A stretch of 64,000 nucleotides of DNA. Source: Seminavis robusta. Taxonomy: Eukaryota > Bacillariophyta > Bacillariophyceae > Naviculales > Naviculaceae. The notes beneath the pieces were generated by a model, which searched no databases, was not told where the DNA came from, and saw only the letters and a list, made by a program, of their open reading frames with translations. Below are positions 55,015 through 64,000 of the stretch, piece after piece (position 1 is the first letter of the stretch; each line of letters opens with the position of its first letter). The stretch spans positions 1 to 64,000 of the forward strand of contig CAICTM010000442.1 of assembly GCA_903772945.1 (NCBI GenBank), in the 5' to 3' direction. Both the position numbers and the translations under genes were made by a program.

Positions 55015-55569
55015 ATGGCGACAGCATCCTATCAAAGTCCCTCTACACACCATGGTCGTTCTCGTGGTGCGTCCACAATACGAGAAGATCGAAAGGTGTT
55101 GTTTCAAGATTCAGCAAGCGGCAACAATCGACGAAAGAAGACGGGTTCTTCTTCGACTGCTTCCGAAGCCCAGAGCATCCAACAATCCCTGCAACGCACT
55201 CAAAATCTGCTCAAGAACGAATTGGATCGAGTGTCACAGGTTGTCGACGTAATTGATCAGGATGGAAAGCTGTTAGAAGAGACCAAGGACGAATATCAAT
55301 CCATGGATGTGAGTGGTGCCGCCAATGCACTGAACAGCCTCAAACAGGCGCAGCAACAAGAGCAGCGGGTCTTGATGGCATCGGTCCTCTTTTTCTTTAG
55401 CGTCGTATTTTACATCATGTGGGAACGAGTCTTGATCAAGTTGCCATTTGTGGAACGGATTGTCAAGATGGTTTTGAGCAGCTTGCATCAATTTTTGGGT
55501 GAATTAATGAGTCAAATTCAACCAATGATGGCTTTGGCCCGGGAGAAAGTGGGAGAGCTAATCGGATAG
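55015..55569 (+). CDS. SEC20: Sec20-like SNARE (BNIP1 family)
   Basis: Probable Golgi-to-ER retrograde SNARE, 184 aa from MATASYQS (start context AAGACCATGG). Residues 1-60 are basic and disordered. The SNARE helix runs about 65-125 (SLQRTQNLLKNELDRVSQ and LLEETKDEYQSMD resemble the RTQ..LK.EL and T..EY signature of Sec20). One membrane span follows (about 128-148, LMASVLFFFSVVFYIMWERVL), then about 35 residues with a second hydrophobic stretch. It lacks the long cytosolic N-domain of yeast Sec20. The upstream frame is open as far as the retrotransposon LTR, so a longer N-terminus starting at 54727 cannot be excluded. The retrotransposon ends 310 bp before this start. Confidence 0.72.
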   Translation: MATASYQSPSTHHGRSRGASTIREDRKVLFQDSASGNNRRKKTGSSSTASEAQSIQQSLQRTQNLLKNELDRVSQVVDVIDQDGKLLEETKDEYQSMDVSGAANALNSLKQAQQQEQRVLMASVLFFFSVVFYIMWERVLIKLPFVERIVKMVLSSLHQFLGELMSQIQPMMALAREKVGELIG

Positions 55570-55942
55570 TATATCCAACAACTTGTTGAAACTAACACGT
55601 AGCCAATCTGCTGGTTTCAGTTTGCGTCGCTTTGGCAATTCTGGATGTCAAATGGAATTATTCAACCCGTAGCGAGCAAAACCTTTGATAGTGCATGGAG
55701 GTGGAAATGGAGTCACTACTGGTACCGGAATGCTTGCAAGACTGATTGGACTTGGCCTCAGTTAGTTCAAGTAGTTCCGGCCCCACGGCAGAATACATCT
55801 TCCGGCCTCGACTCGTCACTCCAACCTTTAGACTATCTAGGATATTCTTATGGATAAAATAGAAGTCCCGTTTCGGGTGTCGATGATGCTATGATACTCC
55901 ATCCTACTACAGTATGCCATACTAGCTAGTAGCCTATTTGGT
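55570..55942. other. Convergent gap Sec20 / DIS3-like
   Basis: No gene seen between two 3' ends. Confidence 0.6.
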
Positions 55943-58900
55943 TCACTTTCCCTTGCTTTTGCGAGTGTTTCGTTTGTCCGCGGCGAGACGTTGGGTTCGA
56001 GCCATGACATTGCGTTCAATATTGCGGACGGAATCATACTCATTGCGGCGATCATGAGTCTCCATTGCATTGGCACGGCGTTGTGCCGCAGCTTGGGATG
56101 CTGCAGTGATGGCGGCTTCTTGGCTTGCGGAACGAGTATCAGGGTTGACAAACCCTCGAAACACCATTCGACCTTTGAACTCTTCTTGAAGGTAGGAGTC
56201 CGTGCCCTTTTCCTTTTTGGCTGAACGTTCTGTGGTGCTACGAAGTGGAACATTCTCGAGGACGGGTGGTATGTGAAGATCCCGCAATGCATCAAACATA
56301 GACGGAAAGACTTTCTTCTTCGAAATTGTTTTCTTTAGCCCAGCAACGTTCACTTCTTGCTTGCCTTCTTGGAGAACCTGAGAAGTTATCTTTGTCGCCG
56401 CAGTTGGGGTCTGTCCAAACCCAGGCGGCGGTCTGGATCCTTTGCTCACAAGCAGGAAACGAGGAGGAGGGACGCGGCTCCGCACATCCCAGTCGTCGCT
56501 TCGGAGGTTGATTGACACCACATCCACGGTTTTCACCACAAATTTGCATTTGCCCTGTGGCACGGAAACTTCCAAACGAGCCTCCCCGGGGCTTCCATCG
56601 GCTGGCTCAACCAATGTGCATGTCCCAGATGGGAATCTTCGACAGGTGCTGTTCGACGAAGCAAAGCCCATGGTCGGTTCTTGTCCGGCAGCGGAAGATA
56701 GCCCGACAAAAGAAGGATCAATTTGAACGTCGCCACTGACGTCCCTAATATACACAGGGCCTGAGATGTCAAACTTTGGCACATATACGAAGAAGCCATT
56801 CTCTCGGATGGAAGTCACCACTGCCTGCTCTGTTTCCTCGTGCTCGCGGAAATACAGCGACAGGAACAAGTTCTGACACTCCATCGACGAGTGCTTTGCC
56901 ATCCTGTTCTGACGGTTCAAGCTATCGGCAATTCTGGCGACTTCCGAGCCGCCATAGGTTTCCACCGAGGCATCGTTTGCCCTCTGTTCATCAATTTCGT
57001 TGTCAGCATGATCCGTGGGGATATCGGCCTCTAGCACCTTCACTTTTCCATCCGGTTCTGGAGTGGTTTCTGCGTTGTCATCGCCTCCCAGGACTAGATC
57101 CGCGGCTCCCTCGACCAAAGAGTCTAGCAGGTCATCTGCGTCGTCCTCGCCGAGGTCACCCAGCGCCCCTTCACCCAAAGCAAGTTCGGCAGCTCCGTCA
57201 ATGAGGAAATCCAACATATCGTCCACATCATCATCATTATCATTGTCATCCTCCGTGGCGGGTCCATCGTCGAGCCCCTCTCCGGCCATGATGGAAATGA
57301 CTTTGGAATCTGGAACGGATTCCATGACTTTTCGCTCTGCAGCTGCTGCGAACGTCTTGACGCCCCCTGCAACTTGCGCTGGTTCTTCGAGGGCGGCAAG
57401 GAGCTGTTTGTGGACCACTACATCTGCATACCGTCGGATAGGGCTGGTAAAATGCGTGTATCTGTCTACCCCAAGCCCATAATGCAGAAGGTTCAATCCA
57501 TCTTTCTGCTGTCCTGTGCAGATGTATTGAGCTTCAGACATGGCTCTTGTGGCGAGCGACTTGATGAGTGAATTGACGACTGCTCCTGCTTTCTCCACCT
57601 TCTTCAGTGTGTTTGCCAGGGCCCTGTTGCTGCTTCCTTCCAAGGAAACACCGCCAACATCCAGTACACTCTTCAGACTGTCGAATCGTGACTGTTCGAC
57701 GGATCTATGAACTCGCAAGAGTGCCGACTCTGGGAAAGAATCAAATATCTTGCTCGCCACATAGCCGTTGGCGTATATCATCATCTCCGCAATTGTGTTG
57801 TGAATCTCCAGCTCTTTTTTCGGTTTCACTGCCACGGGGTTTCCATTCTTATCCAGAGTGAATTTTAGTTCCCCGCCCAGATCGCCACTAGAAAGATCCA
57901 CAGCGCCCCCCACTTCTTCTCGTCGCCTTTTCAGTAATCTCCCAAGGTCTCGAAGTATGGTAAGATCTTTTTTGAGCTGGGGCACCTGTGACATGCTAAC
58001 AGGATATCCAGCTGTCAAGGGAGGCGGGAGAGGTTTGTCGGGTTCATCCGGGGGTTTGTCGTGTAGAATATTGTGGGCTTGATCATATGTCATGGCTGAT
58101 TGATGCGAGAGAGAAGGCGCTTTTGGTTAGCATACTGCCGATGCACATATACGAATTAGCAACGATTTGTAGATTAGCCTACCTTGACAGTTGTGAATGA
58201 CAGTTCTGCCGTACCATACATCTTTTACAATTTCCATGTCAGGGGACAGCGTCCAAATCACAGACACCGCCAGTCTGTCAACTTCGCCGTGCAGAGAGCA
58301 CAGATCTGTTGGAGCCCAAAGACAAGGCGGAACAGTGTCAGGAAATCAATGAGTGACATTGTCAAAAGACTCAAAAGACAAAAGATGAAGTCTATTGGTA
58401 TTGCGACGACTTACCTGAGCTCAGCAGTGAAGGCAACATGTCAAACCTTCTGTCGACAAGGTAGAATGTGGTTCCTCGTTTCTGAGCTTCCAAATCAAGC
58501 GGCGAATTGTGCGAAACAAAGTGGGTGACGTCGGCAATATGAACACCGACCTCAACGTCCCCGTTGGGTAGGACTTGAGCGTGCATTGTGTCATCAATAT
58601 CTTGACATCCGGGAGGATCCACGCTGAAGATTCGTCTGCTGGTTCGCAGATCACGCCTCTTTTGGATTTCTTCGGGGGGGACTTTCCATTGCGGTCCAGC
58701 CGGCGGCAGGCGTGCGGTAGCAGCAGCACTGAATGGCTCGAGCAATATTTCATTTTCAATGAGGAGGCACTTGATCTCCACTTCCAAGTCTCCAATAGGC
58801 CCCAGCACTTCCAGACACCGTCCATGAGGGTAGTTGCTGCCAATTTCCCATCCATCCACCTGCACCAGCAACCGTTGATTGCTGAATTTTTGCCACGCCT

Positions 58901-60170
58901 TGGTGGCAATTCGTATCTTTGGAATCCTCACATCCATCGGCACTAGAAGGATGTGTCCTTCATCTTGGAGTGGCTTGTCCACCATTGTCGCAATATATTG
59001 AGATCTTGGAGATGGCTTTGCAATAGCCACAACTCTGGCAGAAGGTACGGGTGTGCCTCCTCCATCTGCATTATTACTGTCACTGTCATCTTCGTTTCCG
59101 TCCGCGTTGAATACCAAACGCCTTCTGCCTACGGGTCTTCCCCATTCAGATTCTGGCAGTGGCTCGAGGACGACCATGTCCCCATTCAAGGTTCGATTGA
59201 AATGGTCCTTTCTCTGATTGACAAAGTATTGTTTGTTGTTGTCGCCTACAGTCACAAAAGCTTCCTTTGGGTTTTGCTTGGTGACATCCAATCTTCCCTG
59301 CACCAGTGTCCCGTTTCGAAGGCCCTGTTCATATTCTTCTTTTGGCAAGTACTCGTGCAGGGCTTCGTTCCCTCCAGCACTGGTAGCTATTGACGAGACA
59401 GACCTGTTGCGTCTGGTATATTCTTCTTCGCATCGAATCCGCAAATCTAGCAGGCTTTGTTCTTCGTCACTTGAAATCTCCACATTGCCTGCTCCATGTA
59501 TGTGATTCAAGAATCCTTGTATATCGACAATTTTGACATGAGTGTCGTCATCATTTGCAGTCTGCTCTTCCAGCTGACTCCTGTCGTGACTGTCCTGGAC
59601 AATCAACAGGACGGGCTGTGTGGTTTCCTCTTGTAGCATTCGTGCAGCTCGAATCAAAGCGTGACGACTGCGTTCCACCACCGACATGGTAGAATAACCC
59701 AGGAAATCCCATTCGTCGTATTCTTCTCTCACCGACAAGTCACAAAATGGTCGGACCAATAAAGCTGATTGTTGTTGTTGTTCTTGTCGCTCCATGAATT
59801 GGAGTACTTTGGTCCGTTCTCGCATGGCCGTCGCTTCTCGAATGAAGGAACCATCGTCATCGTCCACTTTGACGCAGGGATTGAGATTTCTCCAATCCAT
59901 CAACTCCACGGCAGATTCCAGCAGGACCAGTTGCAGCTTCTGTTGGCTACCAACATTTTGCTGCTGCTGCTGCTGCTCGGCCAGATGGAGAAACAGAGCG
60001 AGGTATTTGCGCCATGTTGGACCATCCGGGATGATGAGCAATCGGTCCTGTTTCTGCCCGCAAACAGGCTTGTGCCAGTGCCAATACCGTTCTCTCGCTC
60101 GGAGTTTTTCTTTTTGGAAATGGCGATGTTGCCACGGATCCATCGAAGAAGAAGACAACGGGGTGTTCAT
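55943..60170 (-). CDS. DIS3/Rrp44-type exoribonuclease (RNB family)
   Basis: 3'-5' exoribonuclease of the exosome class. Three exons: 58415-60170, 58183-58305, 55943-58095; 1,343 aa; GT-AG introns of 109 and 87 bp, phases close. Residues 25-215 look like a degenerate PIN domain (LLIIPDGPTW where Rrp44 has PDTNV), so endonuclease activity is doubtful. Two cold-shock-like domains follow (YEQGLRNGTLVQGRLDVTKQ). The RNB core has the catalytic VDPPGCQDIDDTMH, HIADVTHFV, DRRFDMLPSLLSS and HFTSPIRRYADVVVHKQLL. A roughly 145-residue acidic insert (about 867-1012) with a two-copy DLLDxLxEGAAxLxLG motif interrupts the end of the RNB domain before LNRQNRMAKHSS. An S1-like domain and a basic tail end it. 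Overall order matches DIS3 rather than DIS3L2 because of the PIN-like part, but this is not certain. Confidence 0.88.
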
Positions 60171-60806
60171 GGTGACAGCTGAAAATAGATTGCAATCCAA
60201 GAGAAAGAAAGGGCTCGCAGGTCAATGCAAAGCAACATTCGCATGCTTGGATGGAAGATCCGTTCACAAAGATCCTTCGCCTCGGATAGCTCTAACCTTA
60301 TTTTCGATCGTCGTTCGCGTTCTTTGCATGTCAAAAAGCTTCAGCAACCCGTCAAGTGCTTCTTAGGATTCCTTCCCTTGTACTGTAGCATTCAACATGA
60401 GTGGAGTGCCTGGTTCAATCTATTAATAAAATCGAACGGGCCAGCATTCGCAGCTCTTAGAAGATTCCTATGATCAGACAAAGATCCCAGTATTGCAGGG
60501 TACCAAACGATAATAAGAAACTATTATGACACATCAAGACCAACTTCACGCTTGAATCAGTGCATTCTAGCAGTGGTTAATCTATTACACCTGAAAAGCT
60601 AACCTCAGGCAGAAGCAACCTGCATTAGGCATCACCATAATTTTCAACATTGTTCCATGTACATCTTCCACATTTGCATCGCCATCATCGTGAGCAGAAT
60701 GACCAACATTTTGCTTTCATGACATTCCAACCAAACTTATCCAAATTATTACATCCTCAGCAGCGTATTATTGTGTGTTCCTCTGCCATTTATTCATTCA
60801 TCCTGT
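60171..60806. other. Intergenic, DIS3-like promoter side
   Basis: No supported gene. A CAG at 60188-60190 before the start could be a 5' UTR acceptor. Nothing else notable. Confidence 0.5.
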
Positions 60807-61572
60807 TCAGGATGCTTGGTCAGCATTGGTGGTTGCTGTTTCAGTAGTAGCTTGATTTTCTTCCTTGGTAGCAATAATATGAGGAGGAACCAGTCGCACC
60901 ATTTGATCTACCACCAAACGAATTTGGTCTTCCACGGTTTGATGATCTTGAATCGTCTTTTGAATATTCCGCATTTTTTGAGCGCCCGTCATTTTGCATG
61001 TGGACTGCTTGAGCAAAAACCTCGCATTGAACTTTTGTCGGTACACGGACAACCAATGCTGTCTCGTGGCGGCATCGTAGCTTGTCCTGGAGGATAATAG
61101 AAAGATAGAGAGACAGAAACCAGAAGGATTTTTGGATTAGACAAGACCTGTAGTTGGATACTGTTCATTTTATACCCAGAACAACCTCATCGCCTGACGA
61201 TAGCGTGGTCAACTGTTCCATCCAGCGTACTCACCAAAGTTTACCTCCAGATCCTTTTTCAGTGGGTGGGAAGGTCAGCATAAAGGTTCCATTCGAGTTA
61301 ACATGCAATCCTTTATCCAAGCCTTGCTCTACCAGCCAGTTTGACCTGGAATCCTGCAGGTGCTTCAGAACAACTTTTGAAACGTGATGAACGTAGACGG
61401 GAAAGATGCGATCATCAGAGGACTGTGAATTGGTGTCCGTGTGGTAGTGACAGTATTTTTGGATAGTGTTATCCAGGGAGGATGATACGGCAGCAGCTGG
61501 AAAGCTACCCTTGGCGCTAGGGATGCTCAATGGTCTTTTCGCCAGCGACTTCAACAGAACAGAACTCATCAT
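60807..61572 (-). CDS. 205-aa protein of unknown function, probably mitochondrial
   Basis: Two exons, 61235-61572 and 60807-61086, 205 aa; 148-bp GT-AG intron joining GSGGKLW and TSYDAATRQHWLSVYRQKF. The N-terminus MMSSVLLKSLAKRPLSIPSAKGSF is basic and Ser-rich, fitting a mitochondrial presequence. The spliced core FPPTEKGSGGKLW-TSYDAATRQHW followed by NARFLLKQS looks conserved and helical. The tail (ATTETATTNADQAS) is low complexity. I do not recognise the family. Confidence 0.75.
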
Positions 61573-62180
61573 TGTTGCAACAATGAAACGCGAACTCCAA
61601 AAAATAATGGCAACTTGAAAATTGTAGAAGGGAATGGATAATAGGTAGGATGGACCTTGATGGCGCTAGCTAGTAGTTGATCGAAACAATGGCAATTGGC
61701 GAATTTTGAAAGGTTGCAACAATAGAGGACGCAAGATACCTTGTCCTTTTTTCAATGACAACAAAGGGTGAGAGAAGAAGAAAGAAAGTCGACGCAGTGG
61801 CAACTAAAATGCTTTCGTTCGCAGGGGAACTTGGCTTTCAGAACATGGCCTTCGAAATTCTGCTCAAAAAGGTATCTTGGGTGCGTGTGTGACGCAGTAA
61901 TGGAGTTTGAAGAAAGCTGATTGGTCAGATTGGAGCCTTGTTGGAGTATTTGATTCGAATAATCTCTCACTACCGGTATTCTTTCAGAGAGTTAATGTCG
62001 TTGTTGCAAAAACTACATGAATTACGCCCACACGCCCACACGCCCATGGGGACGTGATATTGCCAACGGTGGGTTTAGAGTACAGCTGTACTAGTAGGGA
62101 AGTTATCTACCGGTACGGAAGCCAGTCAAAATCGTTTAACAAGGAATGAAGACAAAGACTTCTTCTTATGTTATGTTTAA
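61573..62180. other. Intergenic with TACCGGTA sites
   Basis: No supported gene. TACCGGTA at 61971 and 62108, and a CACGCCCA triplicate at 62027-62045. Confidence 0.6.
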
Positions 62181-63959
62181 TTACTTGACACAGCGAGCAC
62201 TCTTTGCGCTTTCGACGTCACCGTATCTGCAGTCTTCAACTTTACGCCAGCCATCGGGGCAACCACAGTCAACCAAAGTGTAAAAAAATGTTGGGATGTA
62301 GCACCATTGGCTTTCATTCATACACGAGAGCTTGATAGTGTATCTGGTTTGAACGCTCCCTGTCAGCAACTCGCTGTGGGAATATGTTGCCCATCTTTCA
62401 CTGCTTTTGTAACCCACTTCGTTCACCTCCACTCGATACTCATCACTGTTGTCTTCGTTTACATGCCACCTAAAACCAACCGGTCCGGCGAATTTGACAT
62501 TGTCGCACGTCCACTCTTTGCTGTATTCAATCTCATACGGATTGATTGGCTGGGACTGAAACCTACAGAATCTGTTGCTTGACAGAACCGAAGTGGGTGC
62601 TGGTGTCGGAACCACCGGAGCTGGTGTTGGTGCGTTGGGAATCTGAGGTCTGGGGGGTGGATCACAAGTGCCAATCGTGCAGTACTCATCAAGAAACTTC
62701 CCCAGGTTGGCCTTGACATCGTCAGTCACTGGAAGGTGGGACAAAAAGTCGATTCTTGCTAGCTCAATGTTTATAGGAGCAGGATTGTCCCTGGTGGCTG
62801 CAGCCCACGTCGCCGTGTCACCATCTGTAGGGGGGAGAGACCCCCTTGTATAGGTTTTGCGCGATTGGGTGTTGGATTGAAAAGAGGTGCGCTCTTGTTT
62901 CCTCTGATCGTATTCGGCATCGACGGAAACCGCTATTCCCCATCCTGATGCCGCTGCTCCAACCTCTAGACTGATTCCGTCGCTCTCCAATGTTCTTCGG
63001 TTTTCCCAAGTCAAGAACGACTCTTCCCCAAACAACGCTCCCATGGTTACCTGCTTGACGTAATGGGTTCCAAACTCGTACACAAAGTTCCAGTAGATAT
63101 TCTGATCATACTCGTCCGTCAGGGTATCCAACGCAGCAAGAAAGTTTTCGTGGAAGGCTGGAGGATCAAATGTCTGCACTTCGGCGATGTAGGCACAACA
63201 AGAAGCTTCCGATTGTGTTGAAATCTGTTGAAGTTCATTGATGCGCTCGGATGCCAATTCATACCCAACGGATGCCGAAAAGGAACCCTTGAATCCAGCG
63301 TATCTTCCGCTTGCAGCCACGTCGACTTTTGCCATCAAGCTATCAATGTACTCTTCCGAGCTTTCAATCACCGTTGACGTGAACACCATGTCACAAGCTT
63401 CACAAGATGGTATTGTTGAAACCTTGTCAGGGATCAAGTAGCGCAGATCATCAGTTTTCTGCACGCTACGGTACGTCGCATCAAAGATAGGAAGCTGGAA
63501 TCCTCCATCTGTTTGTCCCAATGGATTTCCCAGCATCACATCGTATCCTTTGAAAAGGTAGTCGATGTTGGGCATCGTTGGAATGTCAGGCAGGATATTT
63601 TCGGGATCAACTGTTGGCTGATCCACACTGTTCAATGATGGCTGATCCACATCGTTCCCGGGACGATCGACGTTGATTCCATCAGGAGCAGCGGTGTTGG
63701 GCGTAGTTGGAATGTCGGGCAAGATACTTTCGGATTTCAGCGGGGCCGATGACGATTCTTTATCTCCGCCAGACCTCAGTTGTAGCAGCGTCACTGCCAA
63801 TGCAATCGCCACAAGGATAATCACACCAACAACACCAATAACAACAAATCGCACAAACATTCGACGATTGTCACAGTTCTTCCCAACAACACCTTCCGTG
63901 TAAACCACCCCCCCAACTTCTTCGTTGCCTGTGTTGGCTTTGCCCTTGTTGTTGCACAT
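62181..63959 (-). CDS. Membrane-anchored MACPF-domain protein
   Basis: Single-exon, 592 aa, with a membrane attack complex/perforin-like domain. MACPF proteins oligomerise into pores or act in adhesion and development; which applies here is unknown. A short cytosolic N-terminus is followed by one transmembrane span (about residues 36-60, VRFVVIGVVGVIILVAIALA). Next comes a linker with two ILPDIPT-type repeats, then the MACPF region (about 150-420). The family signature is NFVYEFGTHYVKQVTMGA near residue 292, matching the YxFxxxxGTHY pattern. Cys-rich segments (SCEACD; SEASCCAY) flank it. A Pro/Thr hinge (NAPTPAPVVPTPAPT) leads to a C-terminal Cys-rich module (about 475-592) that may bind a ligand. 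The type II anchor is unusual, as most MACPF proteins are secreted. Intact; no breaks seen. Confidence 0.85.
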   Translation of the reverse strand: MCNNKGKANTGNEEVGGVVYTEGVVGKNCDNRRMFVRFVVIGVVGVIILVAIALAVTLLQLRSGGDKESSSAPLKSESILPDIPTTPNTAAPDGINVDRPGNDVDQPSLNSVDQPTVDPENILPDIPTMPNIDYLFKGYDVMLGNPLGQTDGGFQLPIFDATYRSVQKTDDLRYLIPDKVSTIPSCEACDMVFTSTVIESSEEYIDSLMAKVDVAASGRYAGFKGSFSASVGYELASERINELQQISTQSEASCCAYIAEVQTFDPPAFHENFLAALDTLTDEYDQNIYWNFVYEFGTHYVKQVTMGALFGEESFLTWENRRTLESDGISLEVGAAASGWGIAVSVDAEYDQRKQERTSFQSNTQSRKTYTRGSLPPTDGDTATWAAATRDNPAPINIELARIDFLSHLPVTDDVKANLGKFLDEYCTIGTCDPPPRPQIPNAPTPAPVVPTPAPTSVLSSNRFCRFQSQPINPYEIEYSKEWTCDNVKFAGPVGFRWHVNEDNSDEYRVEVNEVGYKSSERWATYSHSELLTGSVQTRYTIKLSCMNESQWCYIPTFFYTLVDCGCPDGWRKVEDCRYGDVESAKSARCVK

Positions 63960-64000
63960 GGTTTTGTCTTCTGATTCCTTGCTTTTATGACTGTGGCGAT
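63960..64000. other. Window end, MACPF promoter side
   Basis: Only 41 bases remain; the promoter continues beyond the window. Confidence 0.5.

Overview
The window looks like nuclear DNA of a photosynthetic stramenopile, most likely a pennate diatom. Supporting signs are an HSF-domain transcription factor, a coproporphyrinogen oxidase whose presequence is a signal peptide followed by an Ala-Phe (ASAF-like) cleavage motif, a Ty1/copia element with a CWTHG-type gag zinc motif, and short spliceosomal introns (about 70-165 bp, mostly GTAAGT/GTGAGT donors). No rRNA, tRNA, CRISPR array or bacterial-style operon was seen. Species cannot be fixed from this sequence. Exon models below were built by hand; in every multi-exon gene the reading phase closes across all junctions.

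Layout. 1-8 kb: HSF regulator (-) and aspartyl-tRNA synthetase (-), separated by 2.4 kb without a clear gene. 8.2-10.9 kb: one seven-exon F-box/RCC1 gene (-). 12.1-18.7 kb: REV3, the catalytic subunit of DNA polymerase zeta (+). 19.3-24 kb: TALE homeodomain protein (-) and ZMAT2/Snu23 splicing factor (+). 24.9-30.7 kb: PPR protein (+) and a disordered/helical protein (+). 31.4-35.8 kb: eIF3j (-), a probable CENP-K kinetochore protein (+), a 168-aa orphan (-) and plastid coproporphyrinogen III oxidase (+). 36.2-42.7 kb: membrane-anchored cysteine-synthase-like enzyme (-), Mpv17/PMP22 protein (+), D-aminoacyl-tRNA deacylase (-) and membrane PP2C phosphatase (+). 43.2-48.6 kb: a frame-broken orphan next to an assembly gap, a triple-repeat orphan (+) and a 505-aa membrane orphan (-). 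49.2-54.7 kb: a complete Ty1/copia element with near-identical LTRs but a frameshifted interior. 55-64 kb: Sec20 SNARE (+), a DIS3/Rrp44-type exoribonuclease (-), a 205-aa orphan (-) and a membrane-anchored MACPF-domain protein (-).

The genes are mostly unrelated housekeeping functions (translation, RNA decay, splicing, DNA damage tolerance, heme synthesis, membrane traffic), several arranged head-to-head over short gaps (168-aa orphan/CPO 30 bp; DTD/PP2C 180 bp; eIF3j/CENP-K 367 bp). The most unusual signals are at least 16 copies of the 8-bp palindrome TACCGGTA (about one expected by chance), a twin 35-nt hairpin at 11.5 kb, an 18-bp tandem repeat with TGAGTCAT cores between the retrotransposon and Sec20, a probable CENP-K, a three-repeat orphan protein, and an AspRS whose class II motif 3 cannot be found.
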